From positions 1-24,790 of the forward strand of contig JAUCBJ010005348.1 in NCBI GenBank assembly GCA_032718475.1: DNA of 24,790 bases, in the 5' to 3' direction. Source of the stretch: Nemertoderma westbladi. Its lineage: Eukaryota > Xenacoelomorpha > Nemertodermatida > Nemertodermatidae. Every line of letters begins with the position of its first letter. Positions within the stretch are counted from its first letter, which is position 1. Positions 8,745 through 20,950 of this stretch are shown here, piece after piece. Position numbers and translations under genes: made by a program. The notes beneath the pieces were generated by a model. That model did not search any database. It worked only from the letters and a program-made list of their open reading frames with translations, and was not told the DNA's origin.

Positions 8745-9955
8745 TCATGAGTATAGGATAGAAGGGCGTATAGAGTGAGAGAATGGCGTGATGTCATGAG
8801 TATAGGATAGAAGGGCGTGTAGAGTGAGAGAATGGCGTGATGTCATGAGTATAGGATAGAAGGGCGTGTAGAGTGAGTATAGGATAGAAGGGCGTATAGA
8901 GTGAGATAATGGCGTGATGTCATGAGTATAGGATAGAAGGGCGTATAGAGTGAGAGAATGGCGTGATGTCATGAGTATAGGATAGAAGGGCGTATAGAGT
9001 GAGAGAATGGCGTGATGTCATGAGTATAGGATAGAAGGGCGTGTAGAGTGAGAGAATGGCGTGATGTCATGAGTATAGGATAGAGAGGCGTGTAGAGTGA
9101 GTATAGGATAGAAGGGCGTGTAGAGTGAGAGAATGGCGTGATGTCATGAGTATAGGATAGAAGGGTGTGTAGAGTAAGAGAATGGCGTGATGTCATGAGT
9201 ATAGGATAGAAGGGCGTGTAGAGTGAGAGAATGGCGTGATGTCATGAGTATAGGATAGAAGGGCGTGTAGAGTGAGAGAATGGCGTGATGTCATGAGTAT
9301 AGGATAGAGAGGCGTGTAGAGTGAGTATAGGATAGAAGGGCGTGTAGAGTGAGAGAATGGCGTGATGTCATGAGTATAGGATAGAAGGGCGTGTATAGTG
9401 AGAGAATGGCATGATGTCATGAGTATAGGATAGAAGGGCGTGTAGAGTGAGAGAATGGCGTGATGTCATGAGTATAGGATAGAAGGGTGTGTAGAGTAAG
9501 AGAATGGCGTGATGTCATGAGTATAGGATAGAAGGGCGTGTAGAGTGAGAGAATGGCGTGATGTCATGAGTATAGGATAGAAGGGCGTGTAGAGTGAGAG
9601 AATGGCGTGATGTCATGAGTATAGGATAGAAGGGCGTGTAGAGTGAGAGAATGGCGTGATGTCATGAGTATAGGATAGAGAGGCGTGTAGAGTGAGTATA
9701 GGATAGAAGGGCGTGTAGAGTGAGAGAATGGCGTGATGTCATGAGTATAGGATAGAAGGGCGTGTATAGTGAGAGAATGGCGTGATGTCATGAGTATAGG
9801 ATAGAAGGGCGTGTAGAGTGAGAGAATGGCGTGATGTCATGAGTATAGGATAGAAGGGCGTATAGAGTGAGAGAATGGCGTGATGTCATGAGTATAGGAT
9901 AGAAGGGCGTGTAGAGTGAGAGAATGGCGTGATGTCATGAGTATAGGATAGAAGG
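8745..9955. repeat. 1.2-kb satellite block, copy 1 (offset 2219)
   Basis: This block recurs at 10964-12174 with a constant 2219-bp offset. Phase points match at 8745/10964, 8969/11188, 9193/11412 and 9564/11783, and the rare GGCATGATG variant at 9408 matches 11627. A few private differences exist, for example AGATAATGG near 8904 only here. Confidence 0.85.
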
Positions 9956-10963
9956 GCGTGTAGAGTAAGAGAATGGAGTGATGTCATGAGTATAGGATAG
10001 AAGGGCGTGTAGAGTGAGAGAATGGCGTGATGTCATGAGTATAGGATAAAAGGGCGTGTAGAGTGAGAGAATGGCGTGATGTCATGAGTATAGGATAGAA
10101 GGGCGTGTAGAGTGAGAGAATGGCGTGATGTCATGAGTATAGGATAGAAGGGCGTGTATAGTGAGAGAATGGCGTGATGTCATGAGTATAGGATAGAAGG
10201 GCGTGTAGAGTGAGAGAATGGCGTGATGTCATGAGTATAGGATATAAGGGCGTATATAGTGAGAGAATGGCGTGATGTCATGAGTATAGGATAGAAGGGC
10301 GTGTAGAGTGAGAGAATGGCGTGATGTCATGAGTATAGGATAGAAGGGCGTGTAGAGTAAGAGAATGGAGTGATGTCATGAGTATAGGATAGAAGGGCGT
10401 GTAGAGTGAGAGAATGGCGTGATGTCATGAGTATAGGATAGAAGGGCGTGTAGAGTGAGAGAATGGCGTGATGTCATGAGTATAGGATAGAAGGGCGTGT
10501 ATAGTGAGAGAATGGCGTGATGTCATGAGTATAGGATATAAGGGCGTGTATAGTGAGAGAATGGCGTGATGTCATGAGTATAGGATAGAAGGGCGTATAG
10601 AGTGAGAGAATGGCGTGATGTCATGAGTATAGGATAGAAGGGCGTGTAGAGTGAGAGAATGGCGTGATGTCATGAGTATAGGATAGAAGGGCGTGTAGAG
10701 TAAGAGAATGGAGTGATGTCATGAGTATAGGATAGAAGGGCGTGTAGAGTGAGATAATGGCGTGATGTCATGAGTATAGGATAGAAGGGCGTGTAGAGTG
10801 AGAGAATGGCGTGATGTCATGAGTATAGGATAGAAGGGCGTGTAGAGTAAGAGAATGGAGTGATGTCATGAGTATAGGATAGAAGGGCGTGTAGAGTGAG
10901 ATAATGGCGTGATGTCATGAGTATAGGATAGAAGGGTGTGTAGAGTGAGAGAATGGCGTGATG

Positions 10964-12174
10964 TCATGAGTATAGGATAGAAGGGCGTATAGAGTGAGAG
11001 AATGGCGTGATGTCATGAGTATAGGATAGAAGGGCGTGTAGAGTGAGAGAATGGCGTGATGTCATGAGTATAGGATAGAAGGGCGTGTAGAGTGAGTATA
11101 GGATAGAAGGGCGTATAGAGTGAGAGAATGGCGTGATGTCATGAGTATAGGATAGAAGGGCGTATAGAGTGAGAGAATGGCGTGATGTCATGAGTATAGG
11201 ATAGAAGGGCGTATAGAGTGAGAGAATGGCGTGATGTCATGAGTATAGGATAGAAGGGCGTGTAGAGTGAGAGAATGGCGTGATGTCATGAGTATAGGAT
11301 AGAGAGGCGTGTAGAGTGAGTATAGGATAGAAGGGCGTGTAGAGTGAGAGAATGGCGTGATGTCATGAGTATAGGATAGAAGGGTGTGTAGAGTAAGAGA
11401 ATGGCGTGATGTCATGAGTATAGGATAGAAGGGCGTGTAGAGTGAGAGAATGGCGTGATGTCATGAGTATAGGATAGAAGGGCGTGTAGAGTGAGAGAAT
11501 GGCGTGATGTCATGAGTATGGGATAGAGAGGCGTGTAGAGTGAGTATAGGATAGAAGGGCGTGTAGAGTGAGAGAATGGCGTGATGTCATGAGTATAGGA
11601 TAGAAGGGCGTGTATAGTGAGAGAATGGCATGATGTCATGAGTATAGGATAGAAGGGCGTGTAGAGTGAGAGAATGGCGTGATGTCATGAGTATAGGATA
11701 GAAGGGTGTGTAGAGTAAGAGAATGGCGTGATGTCATGAGTATAGGATAGAAGGGCGTGTAGAGTGAGAGAATGGCGTGATGTCATGAGTATAGGATAGA
11801 AGGGCGTGTAGAGTGAGAGAATGGCGTGATGTCATGAGTATAGGATAGAAGGGCGTGTAGAGTGAGAGAATGGCGTGATGTCATGAGTATAGGATAGAGA
11901 GGCGTGTAGAGTGAGTATAGGATAGAAGGGCGTGTAGAGTGAGAGAATGGCGTGATGTCATGAGTATAGGATAGAAGGGCGTGTATAGTGAGATAATGGC
12001 GTGATGTCATGAGTATAGGATAGAAGGGTGTGTAGAGTGAGAGAATGGCGTGATGTCATGAGTATAGGATAGAAGGGCGTATAGAGTGAGAGAATGGCGT
12101 GATGTCATGAGTATAGGATAGAAGGGCGTGTAGAGTGAGAGAATGGCGTGATGTCATGAGTATAGGATAGAAGG
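10964..12174. repeat. 1.2-kb satellite block, copy 2 (offset 2219)
   Basis: Second copy of 8745-9955. Private changes include GAGTATGGG near 11517 and GAGATAATGG near 11991. Similarity in marker order fades after about 12170. Confidence 0.85.
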
Positions 12175-12574
12175 GCGTATAGAGTGAAAGAATGGCGTGA
12201 TGTCATGAGTATAGGATAGAAGGGCGTGTAGAGTGAGAGAATGGCGTGATGTCATGAGTATAGGATAAAAGGGCGTGTAGAGTAAGAGAATGGAGTGATG
12301 TCATGAGTATAGGATAGAAGGGCTGTAGAGTGAGAGAATGGCGTGATGTCATGAGTATAGGATAGAAGGGCGTGTATAGTGAGAGAATGGCGTGATGTCA
12401 TGAGTATAGGATAGAAGGGTGTGTAGAGTGAGAGAATGGCGTGATGTCATGAGTATAGGATAAAAGGGCGTGTAGAGTGAGAGAATGGCGTGATGTCATG
12501 AGTATAGGATAGAAGGGCGTGTAGAGCGAGATAATGGCGTGATGTCATGAGTATAGGATAGAAGGGCGTGTAGA

Positions 12575-14414
12575 AGGAGGGCGTGAAGGGCTGCCTCTAG
12601 GTCCCTGAACAGGCAGTACTCTGCTAAGCTACAGGAGCTAATAAACCAACAGGTTGATGCTATCAATGATGCTGACGACAGCAGGCAATTATCCCAGGCA
12701 TGGAAATCGATCAATCTGCTTACTGGGCGGAAAAGCCAACCAACCACCAAGGTTAAGGCTGAATCACCAGCCGATCGCCTCAATGGTTGGAAAGCCCACT
12801 TTGAAAAGATCCTCAATAATGACAGGGTATTGCCTGATAACTTTATAGAAGTAAACGTGTCTGAGTCTGTACTCCCAGATATTCCCATTGGCGATATCTC
12901 CTTTGCAGAAGTGAAGGCTGCTGCAAAGAGCATTAAGACCAATCGTGCCAGTGGAGTAGATGGTGTTCCCCCTGAGGTCTTTAAAATACCTGAGTGTTTA
13001 AAGCTCATCTATCCCATCATAGTAGACATGTACCGAACAACAAGAGTCCCACAAGAAATGAAAACAAATAAGTTGGTGCCAGTTCCCAAGAAGGGCAACC
13101 TAACACTCTATGGTTCTTTTCGGGGAATCTCATTGATCTCGATTGCTGTAAAGCTATACAATAGGATTCTATTAAATCGCATCAGGGATCCCATTGAGAG
13201 ACTGCTCCGTGGAAATCAGAATGGGTTCCGTAAAGGTCGTGGGACCATGGTGCCCATTTTGGCACTTAGAAGGATAATTGAAGAGTTATCAAAAAAGAAA
13301 GACAGGCATCTGGCTGTTATCTTTGTTGACTTCTTCAAGGCCTTTGATTCAGTCTCTCGCTCACGTATGTTCAGCATTCTTTCATTATATGGGATTCCTG
13401 ATGAAATTATTGCAGCAATCAGATCAGTATATGATGGTTCGACAACATTTGTGTCTACTGTTGACGGTGACACAGAACCATTTGAAGTGTTATGGGGCTT
13501 CCTCCAAGGAGACACACTTGCACCATTCTTGTTCATTATTGTGGTTGCCTATGTTCTACGCATGTCCTTAGATCATTATAATGATGATGGGGTGATGATA
13601 ACTCCCCCTACTGGCTCCAGAAGTCGATGAAATCCTGCCAAGTACCTAACTGATCTAGACTTTGCTGATGACTTAGGAGTACTCTCAGAATCATTAGAGG
13701 GAGCCCAACGGCTCCTCAGCTCATTAGAACATGCTGCTTCTAGTGTTGGTCTTTTTATTAACTCCAGAAAGACCAAAATTCTGACAGTTAACTTTGAAAG
13801 TCCTCAGCAAGTCTCTGATCGGATGAGCATAAGCTCAAAGGATGGTATGCTTGAGCATGTGGACGACTTCTGTTACCTGGGATCATGGATCCGGAAGTCA
13901 GGTGAGGACCTTCGAATACGTAAGGGAAAGGCATGGGCAGCCATGAATAGGCTTTCCAGGATTTGGAAGTCACCGAGAATTAATCGGAAACTTAAGGTCC
14001 GATTATTTACAGCAGCAGTAGTTCCAGTACTCCTCTACGGGAGTCCATGCTGGGCTCTAACTGCTGAGGACACCAAATCTCTGGATGGCACATTCACAAG
14101 AATGCTACGCCGGGTTCATTGTGTCAAGTACAATGCACACATCTCCAACCAGACACTATATAACATTGGAGGTATATTATTGGTTCCCCCAAGCTTGACA
14201 CTAGAACAAAATCGCCTCCGCTTTGCAGGACATTGCTTTCGCCGTGAGGACCAGCCAGTGCATAATCTTGTACTTTGGCAGCCTCATGGAGTGAATAAGC
14301 ATGGTGGACAGCCCATGACTTTCTTGAGACGCATCTTAAACGACACTGGCCTTAAAGATGCGTATGATCTAGCAAATGTCATGGGTGATAGGGAGTTGTG
14401 GCGGTGCAATTTTG
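12575..14414 (+). mobile_element. RTE-like LINE fragment inside the 49-bp satellite, both ends missing
   Basis: A 1.84-kb plus-strand non-LTR retrotransposon piece breaks the satellite. It begins in the linker between the endonuclease (absent) and the reverse transcriptase. It ends inside the C-terminal coding region, just after WRCNF, before the last codons and 3' UTR seen in the minus-strand copy. The satellite is cut after monomer position 26 and resumes at position 36, so about 9 bp of one monomer are missing and the phase is otherwise kept. The right junction shares TG between element and satellite. Near the left junction GGGCGTG occurs in both. Missing 5' and 3' ends, microhomology and a small target loss are unlike ordinary target-primed insertion. 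Confidence 0.9.
12587..14412 (+). pseudogene. RTE-like LINE reverse transcriptase ORF with one stop codon
   Basis: One frame is open from 12587 to the junction except for a TGA at 13628-13630. The order is: linker with AWKSINLLTGRK (12698-12733) and WKAHFEKIL (12788-12814); ASGVDGVPPEVFK (from 12947); FRGISL (near 13118); NQNGFRKGRGT (13214-13246). Motif A is FVDFFKAFDS (13322-13351, Asp codon 13328-13330). Motif B is LQGDTLAPFLF (from 13502), and motif C is FADD (13661-13672). The thumb/C-terminus has VLLYGSPCWAL (near 14027) and RLRFAGHCFRRED (near 14213). QGDTLAP, LLYG..W and AGHC point to the RTE clade. The protein would copy element RNA into DNA at nicked target sites. The TGA separates motif B from the catalytic FADD box, and CGA-to-TGA by CpG decay is a plausible cause. 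There is no endonuclease domain and no natural start codon. The last codons (GVMS) are satellite sequence. Confidence 0.9.
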
Positions 14415-14814
14415 GCGTGATGTCATGAGTATAGGATAGAAGGGCGTGTAGAGTGAGAGAATGGCGTGATGTCATGAGTATAGGATAGAAGGGCGTGTAG
14501 AGTGAGAGAATGGCGTGATGTCATGAGTATAGGATAGAAGGGCGTGTAGAGTGAGAGAATGGCGTGATGTCATGGGTATAGAATAGAAGGGCGTGTAGAG
14601 TGAGAGAATGGCGTGATGTCATGAGTATAGGATAGAAGGGCGTGTAGAGTGAGAGAAGGGCGTGATGTCATGAGTATAGGATAGAAGGGCGTGTAGAGTG
14701 AGAGAATGGCGTGATGTCATGAGTATAGGATAGAAGGGCGTGTACAGTAAGAGAATGGCGTGATGACATGAGTATAGGATAGAAGGGTGTGTAGAGTGAG
14801 AGAATGGCGTGATG

Positions 14815-17427
14815 TCATGAGTATAGGATAGAAGGGCGTGTACAGTAAGAGAATGGCGTGATGTCATGAGTATAGGATAGAAGGGCGTGTAGAGTGAGAG
14901 AATAGAGTGTAGAGTGAGAGAATGGCGTGATGTCATAAGTATAGGATAGAAGGGCGTGTAGAGTGAGAGAATGGCGTGTAGAGTGAGAGAATGGCGTGAT
15001 GTCATAAGTATAGGATAGAAGGGCGTGTAGAGTGAGAGAATGGCGTGATGTCATGAGTATAGGATAGAAGGGCGTGTAGAGTGAGAGAATGGCGTGATGT
15101 CATGAGTATAGGATAGAAGGGCGTGTAGAGTGAGAGATTGGCGTGATGTCATGAGTATAGGATAGAAGGGCCTGTAGAGTGAGAGAATGGCGTGATGTCA
15201 TGAGTATAGGATAGAAGGGCGTGTAGAGTGAGAGAATGGCGTGATGTCATGAGTATAGGATAGAAGGGCGTGTAGAGTGAGAGAATGGCGTGATGTCATG
15301 AGTATAGGATAGAAGGGCGTGTAGAGTAAGAGAATGGCGTGATGTCATGAGTATAGGATAGAAGGGCGTGTAGAGTGAGAGAATGGCGTGATGTCATAGT
15401 ATAGGATAGAAGGGCGTGTAGAGTAAGAGAATGGCGTGATGTCATGAGTATAGGATAGAAGGGCGTGTAGAGTGAGAGAATGGCGTGATGTCATAGTATA
15501 GGATAGAAGGGCGTGTAGAGTAAGAGAATGGCGTGATGTCATGAGTATAGGATAGAAGGGTGTGTAGAGTGAGAGAATGGCGTGATGTCATGAGTATAGG
15601 ATAGAAGGGCGTGTAGAGTAAGAGAATGGCGTGATGTCATGAGTATAGGATAGAAGGGTGTGTAGAGTGAGAGAATGGCGTGATGTCATGAGTATAGGAT
15701 AGAAGGGCGTGTAGAGCGAGAGAATGGCGTGATGTCATGAGTATAGGATCGAAGGGTGTGTAGAGTGAGAGAATGGCGTGATGTCATGAGTATAGGATAG
15801 AAGGGCGTGTAGAGTGAGAGAATGGCGTGATGTCATGAGTATAGGATAGAAGGGCGTGTAGAGTGAGAGAATGGCGTGATGTCATGAGTATAGGATAGAA
15901 GGGCGTGTAGAGTGAGAGAATGGCGTGATGTCATGAGTATAGGATAGAAGGGCGTGTAGAGTGAGAGAATGGCGTGATGTCATGAGTATAGGATAGAAGG
16001 GCGTGTAGAGTGAGAGAATGGCGTGATGTCATGAGTATAGGATAGAAGGGCGTGTAGAGTGAGTGAATGGTGTGATGTCATGAGTATAGGATAGAAGGGC
16101 GTGTAGAGTGAGAGAATGGCGTGATGTCATGAGTATAGGATAGAAGGGCGTGTAGAGTGAGAGAATGGCGTGATGTCATGAGTATAGGATAGAAGGGCGT
16201 GTAGAGTGAGAGAATGGCGTGATGTCATGAGTATAGGATAGAAGGGCGTGTAGAGTGAGTGAATGGCGTGATGTCATGAGTATAGGATAGAAGGGCGTGT
16301 AGAGTGAGAGAATGGCGTGATGTCATGAGTATAGGATAGAAGGGCGTGTAGAGTGAGAGAATGGCGTGATGTCATGAGTATAGGATAGAAGGGCGTGTAG
16401 AGTGAGTATAGGATAGAAGGGCGTGTAGAGTGAGAGAATGGCGTGATGTCATAGTATAGGATAGAAGGGCGTGTAAAGTGAGAGAATGGCGTGATGTCAT
16501 GAGTATAGGATAGAAGGGCGTGTAGAGTGAGAGAATGGCGTGATGTCATGAGTATAGGATAGAAGGGCGTGTAGAGTGAGAGAATGGCGTGATGTCATGA
16601 GTATAGGATAGAAGGGCGTGTAGAGTGAGAGAATGGCGTGATGTCATGAGTATAGGATAGAAGGGCGTGTAGAGTGAGAGAATGGCGTGATGTCATGAGT
16701 ATAGGATAGAAGGGCGTGTAGAGTGAGTGAATGGCGTGATGTCATGAGTATAGGATAGAAGGGCGTGTAGAGTAAGAGAATGGCGTGATGTCATGAGTAT
16801 AGGATAGAAGGGCGTGTAGAGCTAGAGAATGGCGTGATGTCATGAGTATAGGATAGAAGGGCGTGTAGAGTGAGAGAATGGCGTGATGTCATGAGTATAG
16901 GATAGAAGGGCGTGTAGAGTAAGAGAATGGCGTGATGTCATGAGTATAGGATAGAAGGGTGTGTAGAGTGAGAGAATGGCGTGATGTCATGAGTATAGGA
17001 TAGAAGGGCGTGTAGAGTGAGAGAATGGCGTGATGTCATGAGTATAGGATAGAAGGGCGTGTAGAGTGAGAGAATGGCGTGATGTCATGAGTATAGGATA
17101 GAAGGGCGTGTAGAGTAAGAGAATGGCGTGATGTCATGAGTATAGGATAGAAGGGCGTGTAGAGTGAGAGAATGGCGTGATGTCATGAGTATAGGATAGA
17201 AGGGCGTGTACAGTAAGAGAATGGCGTGATGTCATGAGTATAGGATAGAAGGGTGTGTAGAGTGAGAGAATGGCGTGATGTCATGAGTATAGGATATAAG
17301 GGCGTATAGAGTGAGAGAATGGCGTGATGTCATGAGTATAGGATAGAAGGGCGTGTAGAGTGAGAGAATGGCGTGATGTCATGAGTATAGGATAGAAGGG
17401 CGTGTAGAGTAAGAGAATGGAGTGATG
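14815..17427. repeat. Satellite super-repeat copy A (2613 bp)
   Basis: First of three tandem blocks. Marker units in order are GTACAGTAAG, GAATAGAGTGTAG (14901), the 69-bp unit (14969), CATAGTATAGG twice (15395, about 15493), GAGCGAGAG (about 15713), GAGTGAATGGTGTG (16061), GTGTAAAGTG (16471) and GAGCTAGAG (16819). The same order returns at +2613, +2271 or +4884. Confidence 0.85.
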
Positions 17428-19698
17428 TCATGAGTATAGGATAGAAGGGCGTGTACAGTAAGAGAATGGCGTGATGTCATGAGTATAGGATAGAAGGGCG
17501 TGTAGAGTGAGAGAATAGAGTGTAGAGTGAGAGAATGGCGTGATGTCATAAGTATAGGATAGAAGGGCGTGTAGAGTGAGAGAATGGCGTGTAGAGTGAG
17601 AGAATGGCGTGATGTCATAAGTATAGGATAGAAGGGCGTGTAGAGTGAGAGAATGGCGTGATGTCATGAGTATAGGATAGAAGGGCGTGTAGAGTGAGAG
17701 AATGGCGTGATGTCATGAGTATAGGATAGAAGGGCGTGTAGAGTGAGAGAATGGCGTGATGTCATGAGTATAGGATAGAAGGGCGTGTAGAGTGAGAGAA
17801 TGGCGTGATGTCATGAGTATAGGATAGAAGGGCGTGTAGAGTGAGAGAATGGCGTGATGTCATGAGTATAGGATAGAAGGGCGTGTAGAGTGAGAGAATG
17901 GCGTGATGTCATGAGTATAGGATAGAAGGGCGTGTAGAGTAAGAGAATGGCGTGATGTCATGAGTATAGGATAGAAGGGCGTGTAGAGTGAGAGAATGGC
18001 GTGATGTCATAGTATAGGAAAGAAGGGCGTGTAGAGTAAGAGAATGGCGTGATGTCATGAGTATAGGATAGAAGGGCGTGTAGAGTGAGAGAATGGCGTG
18101 ATGTCATGAGTATAGGATAGAAGGGCGTGTAGAGTGAGAGAATGGCGTGATGTCATGAGTATAGGATAGAAGGGCGTGTAGAGTGAGAGAATGGCGTGAT
18201 GTCATGAGTATAGGATAGAAGGGCGTGTAGAGTGAGAGAATGGCGTGATGTCATGAGTATAGGATAGAAGGGCGTGTAGAGTGAGAGAATGGCGTGATGT
18301 CATGAGTATAGGATAGAAGGGCGTGTAGAGTGAGTGAATGGTGTGATGTCATGAGTATAGGATAGAAGGGCGTGTAGAGTGAGAGAATGGCGTGATGTCA
18401 TGAGTATAGGATAGAAGGGCGTGTAGAGTGAGAGAATGGCGTGATGTCATGAGTATAGGATAGAAGGGCGTGTAGAGTGAGAGAATGGCGTGATGTCATG
18501 AGTATAGGATAGAAGGGCGTGTAGAGTGAGTGAATGGCGTGATGTCATGAGTATAGGATAGAAGGGCGTGTAGAGTGAGAGAATGGCGTGATGTCATGAG
18601 TATAGGATAGAAGGGCGTGTAGAGTGAGAGAATGGCGTGATGTCATGAGTATAGGATAGAAGGGCGTGTAGAGTGAGTATAGGATAGAAGGGCGTGTAGA
18701 GTGAGAGAATGGCGTGATGTCATAGTATAGGATAGAAGGGCGTGTAAAGTGAGAGAATGGCGTGATGTCATGAGTATAGGATAGAAGGGCGTGTAGAGTG
18801 AGAGAATGGCGTGATGTCATGAGTATAGGATAGAAGGGCGTGTAGAGTGAGAGAATGGCGTGATGTCATGAGTATAGGATAGAAGGGCGTGTAGAGTGAG
18901 AGAATGGCGTGATGTCATGAGTATAGGATAGAAGGGCGTGTAGAGTGAGAGAATGGCGTGATGTCATGAGTATAGGATAGAAGGGCGTGTAGAGTGAGTG
19001 AATGGCGTGATGTCATGAGTATAGGATAGAAGGGCGTGTAGAGTAAGAGAATGGCGTGATGTCATGAGTATAGGATAGAAGGGCGTGTAGAGCTAGAGAA
19101 TGGCGTGATGTCATGAGTATAGGATAGAAGGGCGTGTAGAGTGAGAGAATGGCGTGATGTCATGAGTATAGGATAGAAGGGCGTGTAGAGTAAGAGAATG
19201 GCGTGATGTCATGAGTATAGGATAGAAGGGTGTGTAGAGTGAGAGAATGGCGTGATGTCATGAGTATAGGATAGAAGGGCGTGTAGAGTGAGAGAATGGC
19301 GTGATGTCATGAGTATAGGATAGAAGGGCGTGTAGAGTGAGAGAATGGCGTGATGTCATGAGTATAGGATAGAAGGGCGTGTAGAGTAAGAGAATGGCGT
19401 GATGTCATGAGTATAGGATAGAAGGGCGTGTAGAGTGAGAGAATGGCGTGATGTCATGAGTATAGGATAGAAGGGCGTGTACAGTAAGAGAATGGCGTGA
19501 TGTCATGAGTATAGGATAGAAGGGTGTGTAGAGTGAGAGAATGGCGTGATGTCATGAGTATAGGATATAAGGGCGTATAGAGTGAGAGAATGGCGTGATG
19601 TCATGAGTATAGGATAGAAGGGCGTGTAGAGTGAGAGAATGGCGTGATGTCATGAGTATAGGATAGAAGGGCGTGTAGAGTAAGAGAATGGAGTGATG
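17428..19698. repeat. Satellite super-repeat copy B (2271 bp)
   Basis: It repeats copy A with the same rare units at 17514, 18332, 18742 and 19090, but is 342 bp shorter. One of the two CATAGTATAGG units and the GAGCGAGAG unit are missing. The remaining CATAGTATAGG unit (18008) has a private AGGAAAG. This fits one internal deletion of seven monomers, one of them the 48-bp type (6 x 49 + 48). Confidence 0.85.
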
Positions 19699-20950
19699 TC
19701 ATGAGTATAGGATAGAAGGGCGTGTACAGTAAGAGAATGGCGTGATGTCATGAGTATAGGATAGAAGGGCGTGTAGAGTGAGAGAATAGAGTGTAGAGTG
19801 AGAGAATGGCGTGATGTCATAAGTATAGGATAGAAGGGCGTGTAGAGTGAGAGAATGGCGTGTAGAGTGAGAGAATGGCGTGATGTCATAAGTATAGGAT
19901 AGAAGGGCGTGTAGAGTGAGAGAATGGCGTGATGTCATGAGTATAGGATAGAAGGGCGTGTAGAGTGAGAGAATGGCGTGATGTCATGAGTATAGGATAG
20001 AAGGGCGTGTAGAGTGAGAGAATGGCGTGATGTCATGAGTATAGGATAGAAGGGCGTGTAGAGTGAGAGAATGGCGTGATGTCATGAGTATAGGATAGAA
20101 GGGCGTGTAGAGTGAGAGAATGGCGTGATGTCATGAGTATAGGATAGAAGGGCGTGTAGAGTGAGAGAATGGCGTGATGTCATGAGTATAGGATAGAAGG
20201 GCGTGTAGAGTAAGAGAATGGCGTGATGTCATGAGTATAGGATAGAAGGGCGTGTAGAGTGAGAGAATGGCGTGATGTCATAGTATAGGATAGAAGGGCG
20301 TGTAGAGTAAGAGAATGGCGTGATGTCATGAGTATAGGATAGAAGGGCGTGTAGAGTGAGAGAATGGCGTGATGTCATAGTATAGGATAGAAGGGCGTGT
20401 AGAGTAAGAGAATGGCGTGATGTCATGAGTATAGGATAGAAGGGTGTGTAGAGTGAGAGAATGGCGTGATGTCATGAGTATAGGATAGAAGGGCGTGTAG
20501 AGTAAGAGAATGGCGTGATGTCATGAGTATAGGATAGAAGGGTGTGTAGAGTGAGAGAATGGCGTGATGTCATGAGTATAGGATAGAAGGGCGTGTAGAG
20601 CGAGAGAATGGCGTGATGTCATGAGTATAGGATAGAAGGGTGTGTAGAGTGAGAGAATGGCGTGATGTCATGAGTATAGGATAGAAGGGCGTGTAGAGTG
20701 AGAGAATGGCGTGATGTCATGAGTATAGGATAGAAGGGCGTGTAGAGTGAGAGAATGGCGTGATGTCATGAGTATAGGATAGAAGGGCGTGTAGAGTGAG
20801 AGAATGGCGTGATGTCATGAGTATAGGATAGAAGGGCGTGTAGAGTGAGAGAATGGCGTGATGTCATGAGTATAGGATAGAAGGGCGTGTAGAGTGAGAG
20901 AATGGCGTGATGTCATGAGTATAGGATAGAAGGGCGTGTAGAGTGAGTGA
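19699..20950. repeat. Satellite super-repeat copy C (partial)
   Basis: It matches copy A at a constant +4884 offset (15345/20229, 15395/20279, 15711/20595, 16061/20945), including the segment that copy B lost. It is therefore closer to A than to B there. The private GATCGAAGG of A at about 15748 is not shared. The order diverges after about 20950. Confidence 0.8.

Larger units (their letters stand above)
5418..12574. repeat. 49-bp satellite array, left block
   Basis: The head-to-tail monomer is 49 bp, running GAGTATAGGATAGAAGGGCG, TGTAGAGTGAGAGAATGGCG, TGATGTCAT. The monomer is purine-rich on the plus strand (15 A, 20 G, 11 T, 3 C). Variants are phased markers: GATAGAGAGGCG for GATAGAAGGGCG, GTATAG for GTAGAG, GGCTTGATG, GGAGTGATG, GGGTGTG, and 48-bp units with CATAGTATAGG. 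A 28-bp unit, missing 21 bp between two GAG triplets, recurs (for example near 5915, 6035, 6165). It makes 175-bp (3 full + 1 short) and 224-bp (4 full + 1 short) higher-order units between about 5760 and 9800 and again from about 10960 to 12010. Between about 9840 and 10960 the GGAGTG units are spaced 392, 343 and 147 bp, all multiples of 49. Short open frames on the minus strand are composition artefacts. Confidence 0.97.
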
